Source: Cadophora sp. MPI-SDFR-AT-0126
Taxonomy: Eukaryota > Ascomycota > Leotiomycetes > Helotiales > Ploettnerulaceae
NCBI GenBank assembly: GCA_020747065.1
Contig: JAGMVK010000029.1
Location: 372,001-436,000, forward strand
Direction: 5' to 3'
DNA length: 64,000 nucleotides
The translations under genes were made by a program, and so were the position numbers. The notes under the pieces were generated by a model. That model was not told the origin of the DNA, did no database searches, and saw only the letters and a list, made by a program, of their open reading frames with translations. Below, piece by piece: positions 9,169 to 22,030 of the stretch; the stretch's first letter is position 1, and each line of letters starts with the position of its first letter.

Positions 9169-12070
9169 ATGTATTCCATTCTCTTAGACATTTGGGGGCA
9201 GGTGAAGTCAATGAAGCCGGCCTTCATCTCGAAGACGCCCCATTTCAACTTCATCACGGTCCATTGTAAGCCTCCCCAGCGTATTCAGTTTCGATAACCC
9301 CTGCTAATTGTTTCCGTAGACTTCTGGATTATTGGAATGTCAATATTCAGTTCCTTGTGCCTGTATATCCGATCAGACCTCCGATATATCGACGCGCTCT
9401 TCTTCGGTAGTGGTGCCTCAACCCAGAGCGGACTGAACACGGTGGACGTGAACAAATTGAACACATGGCAGCAGGCAGTGTTATACATGGTGCCGATGGT
9501 CACGAACCCCATCACTATCAACAGTTTCGTGGTATTTCTGCGGTTGTACTGGTTCGAGAAACGATTCCAACATATTGCGAGGGAGTCAAGAAAGAATCGA
9601 AGGAGCATAGCCAAGACTATTTCCAAGGCAAAAACAAATGAGCGAGATATTGGAGAAGAAGAGAGGGGAGTCAATGGCAGGAGTATCGTGGTAATGCATG
9701 AGAGCACGAAACCTAATGGCATGACAAACAAAGAAGCTGCGCCAGAAGATTTTGAAGACCAACTCGAGAAGGAGAAGGCCATGGCAGAGGAGCGGACTCG
9801 AACATCACAATCTTCGCTGGGAACGAGTAAGGGGCAAAGCTCCGAAACAGCAGAAGACGAGAAACTGGATACAGTGGAAGACCATCTCCCAACACACCAA
9901 ATCAAGTTTGCAGAACAAGTAAGGCGGAGTGATGGATTGACCGATCAACCGATCCGCATGCCAGCTCAACGAAGTAACGAAGACCATATCGCCTTTTTGG
10001 AGCGTCAGCGCAATCAGGATGAGGGCAAGGTGCTTCGTATTCCTGGTCCTCGAGATGCCGATGCTGGCGTAGCTCCAGTCACCGTGGATGAGCAGGATCC
10101 CCTCAGTCAGATCATGTCCCGACGAGAATCCGGATTTTCAGGCCATTATCCTCACCATGAACAAGTACCTACAGCGCAGTTGCACGATGATGACCATGAC
10201 ATCCAGCCAGTGAGGCGAAATATTACAATTGCTGAACCTGTTCGATCGCCCGCACATGAACACATCGCAGAAGACGCTATAGCAGCTAAGAATACTTTAA
10301 ATGTTCTCAGGCTGCGAAGACCAAGAATTTTGGGAGGAAAGAGGGATGAGCACCACGTACCTCATGCTCGGAGAACAGCCACCTTTCAGACGATCAAATC
10401 GGCACTGTCCAGAGAAAGAGAGGAGCCTATGCCATATCTGAGCTGGGAGCCTACCGTGGGACGTAATTCTGCCTTTGTGGATCTCACGGAAGAGCAGCGA
10501 GAGGAGTTAGGCGGCATCGAGTACAGATCTCTGAAATCGCTCGCTATGATTTTAACGGCATATTTCGTTGGGTTCTCTATTTTCGGTATTATCTGCCTCA
10601 CACCATGGATTTACAACACTGCCACCTACGGAGACGTGGTCAAAAATGCTGGACAAGGAAGAGCTTGGTGGGGGCTCTTCACGGCGAACTCGGCCTTTAC
10701 AGATATGGGCTTTACGCTCACGCCAGACAGTATGATCTCTTTCCAGAGAGCCCAATGGCCTCTTATTTTGCTGTCATTCTTGATCATCATTGGCAATACT
10801 GGGTTTCCGATTATGCTTCGAATCATCATATGGGTCACCTCGAAATATGTTCCCAGAGCGAGTGGAATCTGGGAGGAGCTGAAATTCTTGCTCGACCATC
10901 CGCGTCGATGCTTCACTTTACTGTTTCCTTCCAAAGCGACCTGGGTGTTGTTCTGGATTCTGGTCGTCCTGAACGGTCTAGATCTGCTGTTCTTCATCAT
11001 TCTCGATGTAAGTACACTTTCACATGATCCTAAGCTCAAGCTGACCTTTATAGCTTGGTAATCCCACTGTTACCGATCTGCCGACCAATATTCGCGTCTT
11101 AGACGGCTGGTTCCAAGCTGTCTCAACCCGTACTGCTGGATTCGGTGTCGTTAACCTAGCTGCACTCCATCCCGCCATTCAGGTCTCATACCTCATCATG
11201 ATGTACATATCCGTGCTCCCCATCGCCATTTCCGTCCGTCGAACCAACGTTTATGAAGAGAAATCGCTTGGTATTTATGGCTCGCCGATGGACGAGAACG
11301 CCGATGAAAACGAGCCTTCATACGTTGGTGCCCATTTGCGTCGTCAATTGTCGTTCGATTTGTGGTACATATTCTTAGGATTCTTCATCATCTCCATCTC
11401 AGAGGGCAAGCGAATTCAGAGTGGAGACCCAGCCTTCACCATGTTCTCTGTCCTCTTCGAAATTGTCAGCGCATACGGTACCGTCGGCCTCAGCATGGGC
11501 TACACCAATATCAACGCTTCCTTCTCCTCAGAATTTGGAGTCATCGCCAAACTTGTTATCATAGCCATGCAGATTCGTGGCAGACATCGTGGTCTTCCTT
11601 ATGAACTTGACCGAGCCATCTTACTTCCTAGTGAGCATCTTCAAAAGAAAGAAGCAGATGACGCTATTTTACGAGCTCGAAGACGGTCTTCAGTCGGCAC
11701 CATGGGCGGACCTGTCAGTAGCGGCGCAGTCAAGACCAGGAATAGTCGCAGCGTCGAACGGTCGGCCTCGAATCTCCTTGGCACACTTCTCCATCCCGGT
11801 CCAACGATTCCCAACAGTCATCGCAACGCCTCATACCGCCCCGACTCCAGATACAACAGACCCCGGAGAGCAAGTACTACATCCGCGGGTAGATGGAGTC
11901 GTGCTACCAGGAGTATCAGTCCGGGCCATCCAATTCCTTTCGACGGATCAGTAGAGAGGAGAGGACGGCCAGAGGGCAGGAGGAGTTTCTTTCAAGATGG
12001 CGTCAATCCTCCACCCCCAGAAGAAACCACGACTACAAACACCAATGCTACTGGCGTGAAGACCGCATAA
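9169..12070 (+). CDS. TRK1: high-affinity potassium transporter, Trk/HKT (TrkH) family
   Basis: Three exons (9169-9265, 9320-11007, 11054-12070) give about 933 residues, in the usual range for fungal Trk1. Four pore-loop motifs show the conserved glycine of each selectivity-filter segment: STQSGLN (about residue 70), TDMGFTL (about 493), TRTAGFG (about 622) and YGTVGLS (about 736). Hydrophobic helices flank each one. Between pore loops one and two lies a roughly 300-residue charged hydrophilic loop, the hallmark of fungal Trk proteins. The C-terminus has the family block RGRHRGLPYELDRAILLP followed by a Ser/Arg/Pro-rich tail. It should import K+ across the plasma membrane, driven by membrane potential. 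The short first exon (MYSILLDIWGQ...) is chosen because it splices in phase (tac = Y) into the first helix. The symbol follows the yeast homologue by family only. Confidence 0.95.
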
Positions 12071-13460
12071 TGGAACGTATCAAAAACAGATAAGCGAGGC
12101 GCAGATGGTGTTTATTGCTAGATTTTTGTTTGGCACCTCTTCATCGAAACGAGGAATTGCACTTCCTCACGTACAAAAAATATGGTATTATCTTGCTGGG
12201 AACTGAAGGGACGGATTAGTACGATTTTGTAATTATTGGGACTTGTTTTGCGTGCGTATTTGAGTGTACCGGAGTTTTTCTGGGCGATGGAGGTCAGATT
12301 TGTAGAATTATTTGCAGGCGTAGACTTTTGTTTGTGATCCTGGGAGGCGCTGAACTCTGGCGGAGAAGCTTGTCGGGCATATAAGTAGCTGGAAATGCAT
12401 CGAATGGAACGAAATCAAAGGGATTGATATTGTGATACTTGGAGATTCGATGATTTGGACTTTGAGATACTGAGAGTGAACAGTGAGTCAAGGGATGGGG
12501 AACTTGAATCGGTTTAGTGAGCCCCTGAATTGGTCATGTGGCAGCTCGTTTCGAAGTCTCGAGGTGCACCATCATCGAGGGGCTCGATGGCCTTCACATG
12601 TGAGTAGCGAGCCCCTTCTGTCTTCTTCCATTGACGCGGGTAAAGGTTCAGACTTCAAAGATGTACAGGTATGCTGCCAAGTAGTGCTTACCTGGACACG
12701 ACAAAGAAAGAATAGCCAACAAAAGCGGCTGGGCTAGAACGTCCCCGAGTTGTCATCAAGGGATGATGGTCTTGCAGTAATGAAAAGTTTAACCCAAGTA
12801 ATACTGCATGGAAAGTAGGTGTTAAACATTCACCAGACTCGACGATCACAGCATACCGAACAAATCAACAAACTCCAACATTGAAGCTTCAACCTATCAG
12901 TTCAATTCGCACACGTCAAATGTGGCTTGCTGGTCATGCTAACTTTTCATTGTGGTCCCCCAGGTCGATGGGATGTTGTTGATTTTCGTCACGAGAGGAA
13001 TGGTTGGTGTTGTTGGCTGCTTCCCGATTCTGTGCAAGCCACTGGAGCGACATCGCTGTTTGAGCGTACATTGAAATTGCAACACTCAACCTGGTTAATG
13101 GGAGCAGCAGTATGGGGGGCTTTCTCCTCTGGGTGGACTGTGCAAGTTGGATGCAAGGACCCGTGGATTTCGGCTGTTCTTGCCTATGTTGACTGAACAT
13201 TCACTTGTTACTGTCCAGTTCCGGTCTTGACTCGGCCACATATTACCTTTATGGGACTTTCAGAAGTCAATTGCTTGCTCTTTTTCAAATGAACGGCTCT
13301 ATGTCTCCGGTGATTCGCCTATGGCGAGAGAATGTGGATGCTGTTCAAGAGGACGCATTGCGTTACCGAGATTCTTTTCAACATCATCCCATACTAGGTC
13401 CCTACAGTGTCCCATGTCTCAAGTACCTTCTCTTATCTCACTAAATTCTAGCAAAAAAGT
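12071..13460. other. intergenic, 1390 bp
   Basis: 3' flank of the Trk gene, then sequence in which the missing N-terminal half of the FAD oxidoreductase relic would be expected. I looked for its FAD-binding GGH segment in all plus-strand frames and did not see it. Short open frames at 12927-13196 and 13205-13444 do not resemble any known protein. Confidence 0.5.
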
Positions 13461-15019
13461 GTGAAGTACTCCAAAATTACATCAATGATGAAGCTCTTCA
13501 TCTTCCTCTCTATCCTCGGATCCCTTCTCACCATCGACCTGAGCTCTATCAACCAAATCGAAGCCCGTGATTCCTGGACACAGAATGGCGTTGTTTGTAC
13601 TGAGAAAGTAGCGAAGATTGGATCGGGTGCGAGATGGGCTGAGGTTTATGCTAAGATGGATCCGATGGGCTTGACTGTTCCAGGTGGTCGTGTTGACTCG
13701 GTTGGTGTTGGAGGATTCCTGCTTGGTGGTGGTCTCTCTATTTTCGCTCATACGACTGGTTTTGCGTGCAACTATGTGTTGCAGTATGAGGTTGTGCTTG
13801 GGAATGGGACTATCGTTTTGGCTGATAGTTTGCAAAACTCAGACCTCTGCCTCGCGTTGAAAGGTGTATGTCTTCCTGTTTCGAGATCCCACTTAGTACT
13901 GATTTTTGTTAGGGGCATAACAACCTCGGAGTTGTGTCTAGCTTCACCATGAAAACTATTCCCATTACGAATGGTATCTGGGGAGGAATTACCATCAGCG
14001 ATCCCAGCTATGTCGACCAAGCCTACGAAGCACTGTATCACTTCGGTGAAGTTGCTGGTAGAGAAGGCTTGACTACCGATATCGCCGGCGCAGGTACTGA
14101 ACGTTCACTTGTAACCATAGCACTCAAGCTGACTCTGGTACAGCAGCTCTTCTCTACTTCAACACCCCCTCAACGCAGACCAAATTCATCAGCAACTTCA
14201 TCGCCAGTTCAACCGGCGCCATTGCCCCAGCCATTCTTTCAGACTTCACTGCCATCCCCCTGCTTAGCAACACATTTCGAAAGACGACACTGGGAGATCT
14301 CATCACGGAGCTTTCCGGCTTATGGGTCAATGGTCATCGTCAGCTACTTGGCGTAGTGACATTTAAGAATAATGTGGAAATCATGAAGCAGGCTCAGCAG
14401 ATCTTTGAGACGGTTTTCGCGCCCTTCGCGAACATCAAGGGGTTCCAGCAAATCTTCATCGTACAGCCACTCCATCGGGCTATTTTGGCGGCGAGTGAGA
14501 AGATGGGCGGGAATATGTGAGTTTTGTCTCGCTTTCACGGGCTTAAGGTTGTGGGAAAGAGCAAGCACTGATGACATGCAGTTTGGGGCTTGGAGCCAAG
14601 GATGGGGACACAGTTTGGTTCGCTATTGACCTTAGTTGGGATGACACCAGCTTTGACAAGGCCATCAATACTGCTGCTAAGAAATTCTTTGCGGATGTCA
14701 ATCAAGCTGCAAAGCGTCTCAATGTTTACCACCCTTAGTAAGTCCATTCAATCTACTTCATTCCTGAAATCGGCTTCGACCGTTAATGTTCAGTATGTCT
14801 TGAGAAGAAGCTGATGGACGTTATATTGTATACCTCAACTACGCATCTGAGTTTCAAGACCCGATCTCATCGTATGGCGAAGTCAATGTCCAGCAGCTGC
14901 AAGCCGCGAGCAAGAAGTATGATCCTGATCAGGTCTTCCAGAAGCTTGTGCCTGGTGGCTTCAAGATGCCTGGTGGTCGAGGAGACAACAGTGATGATAC
15001 TATGCACCATGGTCACTAG
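13461..15019 (+). pseudogene. BBE-like FAD-linked oxidoreductase, 5'-truncated and interrupted
   Basis: Homology starts near 13530 with LTIDLSSIN, then GARWAEVYAKMDPMGLTVPGGR and SVGVGGFLLGGGLSIF, the middle of a PCMH-type FAD-binding domain. Exons 13461-13865, 13913-14093, 14144-14516 and 14582-14737 join cleanly (ALKGGHNNLG; AAALLYFN; NILGLGAKDG). The last piece, 14794-15019, carries the C-terminal berberine-bridge block YLNYASEFQDPISSYG and ends at TAG. Two defects are visible. The N-terminal FAD domain with the flavin-linking GGH is absent. The best splice into the last exon meets TGA at 14801-14803 directly before EEADGRYIVYLNY, and I found no alternative acceptor that avoids it in phase. 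Intact relatives are secreted flavoenzymes of about 480-600 residues. A sequencing error at the TGA would not explain the missing N-terminus. Confidence 0.6.
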
Positions 15020-15527
15020 ATCATTGATGAATACCTGTATCTGCGAGGCTGAGGGCATGCGAGTCATTCAAAGACAATATTCTGCTGGTTTGGCATTGCA
15101 TTGGAAGTTTGCAGGACAGGCTTGAAATACGCCTTGTCATCTCCGATACATGACTAGCAATTCCTGAGCGATTTCTAATCACTACTGATGATGATTTTGC
15201 CCGATTCAAGTGATGAAAAGATGTTGACCTCTAAAGAGCGGAGAGCCGTTCATCCGGCTGACTGAAGATCTTCACGGATATCACCGGGTATCACAAAAAC
15301 ATACGACTCATCTACACTTCATAGGCAAAACGTTTGCATTTACTCCATATCAAAATCGAACTCCTCGGAGATACACATACTTCCGAAGCCGGAGTAGCTC
15401 GGTTAATAGTTGAATATAAAGAGTGGTATATCTTGCTGCTCCCTTACTCATTCAAATCTCCCAGATCTCAAGCGACGACCTACCTCAGACCAAAAGTCCC
15501 AACAAACTCACTACAAACAAAACAAAA
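15020..15527. other. intergenic/promoter, 508 bp
   Basis: Upstream region of the methyltransferase gene. An A/C-rich leader (actacaaacaaaacaaaa) runs directly into its ATG, a good Kozak-like context. Nothing else recognised. Confidence 0.5.
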
Positions 15528-16360
15528 ATGTCTTCACCAGAAAACCCCCTGAACATCCCCCCACACATCGGCTCCCTCCTCTCTCGCCTCCACGCCCAAT
15601 CCCTCACCCAAGAACTAACCATCAGCTCCTCGTCCTACCGCGACACCACGCCCACCGCCTTCGACGCCCTCATGCTCGACAAGTTCATCGCCCTCGAAGA
15701 AGACAAGTGCCACTTCGTCTACCAGATTCTCCGCATGATCGACGCCCGGACCGTCGTCGAAGCCGGTACGAGTTTTGGCGTCAGTACGATTTATTTGTCG
15801 CTTGCTGTGGGGGAGAATGTTAGAGATGGGAAAGTAAGGGATGGGAAGGATGCAGAGGGGAAGGGCAAAGGGAGGGTTATAGCGACGGAGAAGGAGGGGA
15901 GTAAGGCGATTGTGGCGAGGAGGCATTGGGAGGAGGCGGGGGAGGATGTGCAGGGTTTGATTGAGTTGAGGGAGGGGGATTTGTTGGAGACGTTGAGGGA
16001 GGGGGTGGAGGGGGTGGATTTGTTGTTGCTTGATAGTGAGTCTTCATCCTTTTCCCCTCCCCCAATATCTGAGCCGTTCTTCTCAAATTCCTTGAGAGTT
16101 TGAGTAACTCGATTCCTTGATGTAAGTTATGTATGCTGATGACTCATGTTCTGGAAGTATGGGCTCCACTAGCCCTCCCTACATTGAAGATCGTACAGCC
16201 GAATCTCAGGAGAGGCGCTGTAGTGATTGCTGATAATACTGCGATTGGCAGAGATAGGTATGCGGACTTGTTGAGCTATGTGCATGATAAGGAGAATGGG
16301 TTTAGGAGTTTGACGGTGCCGTACAAGGGTGGATTGGAGGTTTGTGTATATTTACCGTAG
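15528..16360 (+). CDS. SAM-dependent O-methyltransferase-like protein
   Basis: Two exons, 15528-16035 and 16158-16360, encode about 236 residues. Motif I of a class I methyltransferase is VVEAGTSFGVST near residue 78, the glycine-rich loop that binds S-adenosylmethionine. VIATE follows as the motif II acidic strand, and LLLLDIW is the motif with the metal- or substrate-binding Asp. The junction codon (a|ta = I) restores DIWAPLALPTLK, as in relatives. The C-terminus ends GGLEVCVYLP, a usual fold-closing strand. The acceptor substrate cannot be told from sequence. A Lys/Gly-rich insertion (KVRDGKDAEGKGKG) sits after motif I. Composition changes sharply: C-ending codons before about 15775, then a purine-rich run with many GGG triplets to 16030. 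The start is fixed by the A-rich leader and the MSSPENPL N-terminus. Confidence 0.85.
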
Positions 16361-17099
16361 AACGGCAAAGCTAGGATTTTGGCTAGTACCCAGAGGAAAG
16401 TCTCCCCAGATATAAAACTTATGTACGGACTGAGAACCCTTTATTGTTCTAAGTTCTGGCTGGGAAGATTTCTTGGTGGTTCTTGCTCCGGTGTTGTTCA
16501 CCCGCAATACGCCCGCGCGCCCAACGTTGCTACTTGCGATGTCGACCATTTCCATTTCATTTTCTATATTCTATGGACTACAATGATTATAGGACACTGA
16601 ATCCATCGTGTTTATCACAGGCCCCTTTCCCCTGTCCTTGAGTCATAGCAGTGGCTCCGTTAGTATCACCCTGACGATTTTACACGAGTGAGAACAACCC
16701 CTGAATGACCCGCTCGTTAAGCGATTGTTGACTTTTTGTGATGATTGTTCGCAAATCTAAACACCAAAAATGCCGCTACTAATGACTTGTGATTATTTGT
16801 CTTCGCCGGGTTGACTCGCAGAGACGTGATGCGTGACAATGAGAAGAATGATTTGATACATGGCTCTGGGTACAGATAAGTTAGAAAAATACCCACATTT
16901 TCGCTTTTTCATCATTTAATTAGTACCACATCAAAGCAATTGCATTTCACCAAACATCACTCTTGAATCATGAACTTCATTACTCAAACAAATAACCGTG
17001 AACGTACGTAAATAATAACGCCAAAACAGTCCCACCACCTGCAGTCCCCGATTCCATGCCCCCATATATCATCCCGTCATTACACTCCCAATCCTAGAT
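16361..17099. other. intergenic between convergent genes, 739 bp
   Basis: 3' flanks of the methyltransferase and condensin genes. AT-rich from 16780 to 17010. No gene, RNA or repeat supported. Confidence 0.5.
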
Positions 17100-20000
17100 T
17101 CATACACCAGACATATCCACATCCCCATCACTCAACAGCTCATCAACAAGCGAATCCCTCGTGCCGCTTCTCCTCTTCGGCGTCGGGTTCCTTATGATCG
17201 TCCCCTCATCATCGTCCTCCTCCTCAACCTTCGTCAATTCCTCCTCTCCCTCTCCCTCGATCGTACTGAGCGTACTCTTCTCCTCGTCTACGACGCTCGG
17301 TGCAACACTACTCTTCCGGCTTGACACACTGTTCACACTCCCTCTCAAGTTCAACGTGAGACTCGCCTGCTCATCGTCTTTCTCCTTGAGCGTGTTTACG
17401 ATCTTGCCAAGCGAAACGTGTATCTTGAAGAGTGCGTTGCGGCCAGTGGCGTCGGCGATTAGTTTCTCGTCGATGGCGAGTGATACTTCGGCGTATATCT
17501 CCCGGAGCAGGGCAGGCGTGGAGGAGGGTGAGATGTGGAGTTTCGCGAGGAGAGGGGCGAGAATTTTCTTTTCTTCTCCTTGGGGTATTGTCAGTAAAGA
17601 GTCATGAAACAATGTCGGGGATATGATAACTTACTGCTGATACCAGAGCCTAGACGCTCGAGAAGGTCCCGAGCGAACTCAAGGTGCACATCACCATTCA
17701 CAGACTTCTTAGCACTCTCCTCGAGCGTCATTTGGCTTCCTGGCACATAGCATTTTCGGGGATCCGTCCAGTCGATGAGATGTGCACCGATGGTGCTAAG
17801 ACTGACCATTTCCGTTTCGGCATCACCTTCATCGTCAAGGGTTTCTTGAACCTCAAAGAGCTTGTGGAGGGCATCGAGAGCCACTTTTTGCATGCGGGAT
17901 TGGTTCTCCTTTCGGCTGAAGCTGTATACAGGCAGAAAGTAGCTAAGTGTTTGGCGAACGCCCTGATTATGTGCTGTGCTGGGATCGAAGTAGAGCACGA
18001 CCAATGTCCTGAGCAGGTCATCAATTGCTGGAGAGGTGTCTGATATTACTCGTCCGAGCATGAGCTTCGATACTGCGACAGTAGCGGCAGCTTGGACTTC
18101 TGGCGCCTTGGTACCGGACTTCAGGGCTTTGAGGTAGACTTTGAGAAGTGCAGGATTGGTGTCCAGAAGATGGGCTCCATGCTGGTTCAAAATATCGGTG
18201 AGAATCTGAAGGGCAGTAATTTGAAGAGCCGCGTGTCCCTTGCTGAAGAAGTGCATAAACAGGGTCAAGTTCTCCTCGGCAAGAGATTTGTCAAGTAGTG
18301 AGCAGAGTCCTAGGCACAACAGTCCACGCTCGCGAACGGGCGCTTCGTGACTTCGAACTGCAGGCACAACCAAGTTGTTCAACATCGCGACCAAATCAAC
18401 GTTCTGTTGAAGGTTGCCTTCGACATTCTCAAGCATACACTGAACGATGTGTAGGCACTTCATGTTCACCATGATTTCGCGGATGGCCTTCTCCTGGTCC
18501 TCCTCTTCAGTGCGCTGGGATCCTTTGCCAGAATTTGTTGGAGTGCCTTCTCCGCTAATTTCTGACCTTGCAGAGTGGAAACTCTCATCTGCATCTTCGG
18601 ATGATGGCTCGTCCATGATGGTATCATGAACATCTGCGACAGCTTCGAGAACGACACTGCAAAATTCCCTCTCTCCAGCAGCATCTCCGGCGCAAATACC
18701 GCGAAGAACCTCAACAGTGAGTTTAGTGACCTCCTCTGGGATATCTGGAATAGAGAGGGTCTGTCGCAAAAGAGCAAACATTTTTCTACGACCGACCTCA
18801 TCCGAGTAGTCGAGAGTTTGGGCAATGTGAAGCAGCTGTTCGACAATGAATTCCTGCTCGACTGTATCTTCTTCTTCTTCGTCCTCACTTGGCTCCTGCT
18901 CTGCAACTCTCTTCAATGCTTCGACCAGAACAGTGATGTATCGTTGAAGATAGAAAGCAAGCTTGGTGACTTCTGGCATTTTTTCCTCGATCAATGCTTC
19001 GAATTTTCCATTACCCTCATTCCTGCAGAAATCATTGAAACTTCTTGCCATGAAGACGGCCTCGGCACTCAAAGTATCCCAAAAGTTGTCATCGAATGTT
19101 ACTTGGTCCCTGTAGTCTGGCCGGCCTTCCCAGAAGCCTTTCATCGCCTCCAATGCAACTCCATTCTCGACGCCAGAGTTCACAACATCGATACGCTCAA
19201 GCAATTCCAGAAGACCTTCGAAGTTGGGTGGCTTTGCTTCACCGGCGGCGGTCTCAGCTCCCTCAGGTTCAGCTTCGGCAGTACCAGCACAATCTTCAAT
19301 CCAACGCTCGCGGAAGAGCTTTCCGGCTGCCTTTCGGACATTCTCGTCTCTATCTCTAAGGCCCCATCGAAGCAGCTTCTCACGCATGGAAAGAGAAAGA
19401 TGTCTAAAATCTCCTAAGGCGGGCAAAAGTCGGGAGTACAGGGCACGACGAGTAGCTGGATCCTGGTCTCTAGCTCTTTCTAACAAGAATGGCAGGGTAT
19501 TTGGTAGGATTGGTAAGTTGACCAATAGTGACCTTCGGACATCAGCACTCGGGTCATTCTGGAGGACATCCAGGAGGCGATCAAGCAATCCAGATCCGGA
19601 CTCATCATCGTCGCTATCTGCAGCTTCGCCTTCCGTTTCATTACCCGCGAGACGACCCAGTCCTAGCACGGCCTGAACACGGACCATAGCCTCTTTATCG
19701 TGTATCCGCTTGAGAAGCCCATGTCGGAGAAGTTGGAAGAGATCATCGTCGATAGCATCGAGGGAATTGATGATATGAGAGATCAATTGTGTTGATCTGT
19801 ACCTTACGAACTTTTCCTTGGCAGTCAGAAGTGGTAGTACCGCATTCATAAGGTGCGAAGTGAGCCGTGTACTCGGCGTCTCCATGAGGACGCCTGCATC
19901 ATCATCGCTCTCGGGGAGTAGCTCATTGTCCTTCTCATTCGCATGTCGTAAAAACAATCCCGTAAATCGAATGGCGCGCTCGCCCACGCTCTCGCTCTTC

Positions 20001-20359
20001 TTCACAGGCATAATGCGTAGAACGCATCGCGTAAACTCTTCTGTGAATTGTTCCTCGTCGAAATCCTCTGCGCCGGTCTTGTTTTTCTTGCTGCTCGTAG
20101 GCTCGTAACAACAGGCTTCCTGGATCTTTCGTAGATTGATTACCAGCTTTCTGTGGCCGGCTGTTGTCCGCTGCGCATCGCGGAATATGGATCCTATCTG
20201 CGTTCTGAGCTCGTTGTCTGGAGACTCGTCTGGTATGTCAACATTGGGCGTAGATATCCTCGAGGCTGTTGATGCGCGCGAATTCAATGTTTGGACGGAG
20301 GACTTGTGTGAGACAGCAGATGCCCTTGTGGACCGCGCGGTTGAAACCCTGCTGGGCAT
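17100..20359 (-). CDS. YCG1: condensin complex HEAT subunit Ycg1/Cnd3/CAP-G
   Basis: Two exons on the minus strand, 20359-17635 and 17578-17100, give about 1067 residues, normal for the family. After a Ser/Arg-rich N-tail the protein is built of HEAT-type helical repeats. Recognisable family segments include RCVLRIMPVKKSESVGERAIRF, FVRYRSTQLISHIINSL, KRIHDKEAMVRVQAVLGLGRL, DPSADVRRSLLVNL, and DRDENVRKAAGKLF. The region around residues 630-930 is the C-terminal Cnd3 domain (KCLHIVQCMLENVEGNLQQN, then VRERGLLCLGLCSLLDKSLA). The protein binds DNA with the kleisin Brn1 and helps compact mitotic chromosomes. The short second exon, joined through an AAG acceptor with a ctgac branch site, holds the tail with acidic, Ser-rich stretches typical of phosphorylated condensin subunits. 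The start MPSRVSTARSTR is the first ATG in the frame. Confidence 0.95.
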
Positions 20360-20865
20360 TTTAGTTGTGGATTTCGTGCTTAAATGGTATAATTCCGGGC
20401 GGTTATCTATCGTGTGTAAGTGTCGTGGTCGTGGTCATCTGTGAAGTCGCGGTCTGAAGACATTTCCGAACATAAAACGCGACGTCCACAATCAACAAGC
20501 GGCCGCACTGTTGACCCGCCAACTATCAGATAACATTTTTAGATTTCTTGAACCACCAAGTGCGGGACCTTAATGACCTGAGAATTGGAAAATAGAAAGT
20601 CAATATCATACAATCAGAATAATTGTAAGTAGAATAATCAAAGTACACTATTTCGCATGTCCTCTGGACCGTCAGTCGCGATCACTTCTGGAAGGCTGGC
20701 TGGCGATGGTATCTCATCATGTTGCAGAGGAAGATTTACAAGGAAAAGAACAATTAAAAGCGAGGATTAAACAGCTTGCTGTGGTATCCTTCCATTCATA
20801 ATGGTGCCTTCTATTCTACATGTTTTACAGACTCATTCTTCCATGACTTGATATACAGTGTCGTC
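20360..20865. other. condensin promoter region, 506 bp
   Basis: Upstream region of YCG1 and 3' flank of the mitochondrial-protein gene. A NotI-like gcggccgc lies at about 20500. Nothing else recognised. Confidence 0.5.
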
Positions 20866-22030
20866 CTACGATGATTCAGGACCTAACAGCTTCTCATACA
20901 TCGATACACCTGTCGGAACGGTCCCATTTTTATTAGGGATCTCAGAGACCTGTTCCTTTGCCTTTGACAACAGAGGCTCCAACTCCTCGCCAAACTTCTT
21001 CAATCCTACCGAAAGTTCGGATGATGCACCAAGTACGGCTTGGGCAAGTCTCAAGCCATGAACCGCTGGTACGTTCGTAGATAACCAGAAGTTCAGTTCC
21101 TGAACCTTACTTTGATGGCGAGCTTCAAAATCTCTTGGCGACGCCAGAAGATCAGACGCATACCTCTCCACCTTTCCATCCACATCCTTGCCATCTTGGT
21201 GTTTGTTCGCCCTGACAGCAGCGAGCTCGAGTAAGTCTCCATTGACTTCGTAAAGATTTGTCAAGGCTTTGCTGCCCGCTGCTGGGTGATGCTTCGGCTC
21301 TGCCATCATATCCTTCACCATTTCCGCCCAATGCAATGCTTTCTTGGTCTCTTCGGCATCCCAGTCGCTCAAATACGCCTTCTGTCGTATCCAGAAAAAG
21401 ACCTGCACCACGAAGTTTGGTTCCGTCAATGTCAATCCTGTCTCATCGGCTCTTCTTAAGCATTCCAGTATAACATCCTGTCGCCCAGCTTTCCCAGCCT
21501 TGCGCAGCAAATTGATTCTTGCGTTATCGTTAAGTCGAAATTTGGCGGTTTTTAAGCCTTGTAATAGGTTCGGCAGGTTGTTCCAGTCCCTTTTGTCTTT
21601 CATCAAAGACAAGGCCTTGTTGAAGCTCTTATATTTTCCCGGAATATCAGTGAGAAGGTCAAGATGTTTGAGTGTGAACTCTTCGCCCCCTACGACAGCC
21701 GTCACCGGTTCCACTTCAAGTGCCTTCTTGTGCTTCCCCTTGAATATGAGGTCTCGTTGTATTTGCGGGACATGAGCTGGGAGGAAGACTCGCTCGCGGA
21801 GAGTGGTAAAAAGATCTTGCAGTTCTGGAGAAGATACCTCGGTGAACGTGGGCACAGCACCTATTGAAATGTTAGATTACAGCCTTTGCATAGATGTGCC
21901 TCTTCATACCATGCTTTTGTCGTATTGAGGAGCTTGAGAAGGTCCGTTGTTGTACTGAAACACCTCTCCCGGCTATTCTGACAGCGCATTCGCAACAGCG
22001 GAACGCCTTGTCGAGGCTTCTGGCATTCAT
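20866..22030 (-). CDS. conserved fungal protein, probably mitochondrial (unidentified)
   Basis: Two exons on the minus strand, 22030-21910 and 21860-20866, give about 371 residues. The first exon encodes a typical mitochondrial presequence: MNARSLDKAFRCCECAVRIAGR, then QQRTFSSSSIRQKHG, rich in Arg and Ser with an F-S-S-S cleavage-like site. The splice (g|gt = G) yields KHGAVPTFTEVSSPEL. The mature part is mostly helical, with FRLNDNARINLLRKAGKAGRQ and an LRRADETGLTL segment that look like helical-hairpin (PPR/TPR-like) repeats. The gene is divergent from mitoribosomal bL19. A role in mitochondrial gene expression is an inference from location and helical make-up; I cannot name the family. An upstream in-frame start at 22201 was not used because it would bury the presequence. 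Confidence 0.7.

Noticed and set aside
12927..13444. Open frames that might be the missing 5' half of the FAD oxidoreductase
   Set aside because: No GGH or FAD-binding pattern in any frame and no phase-compatible donor before 13461.
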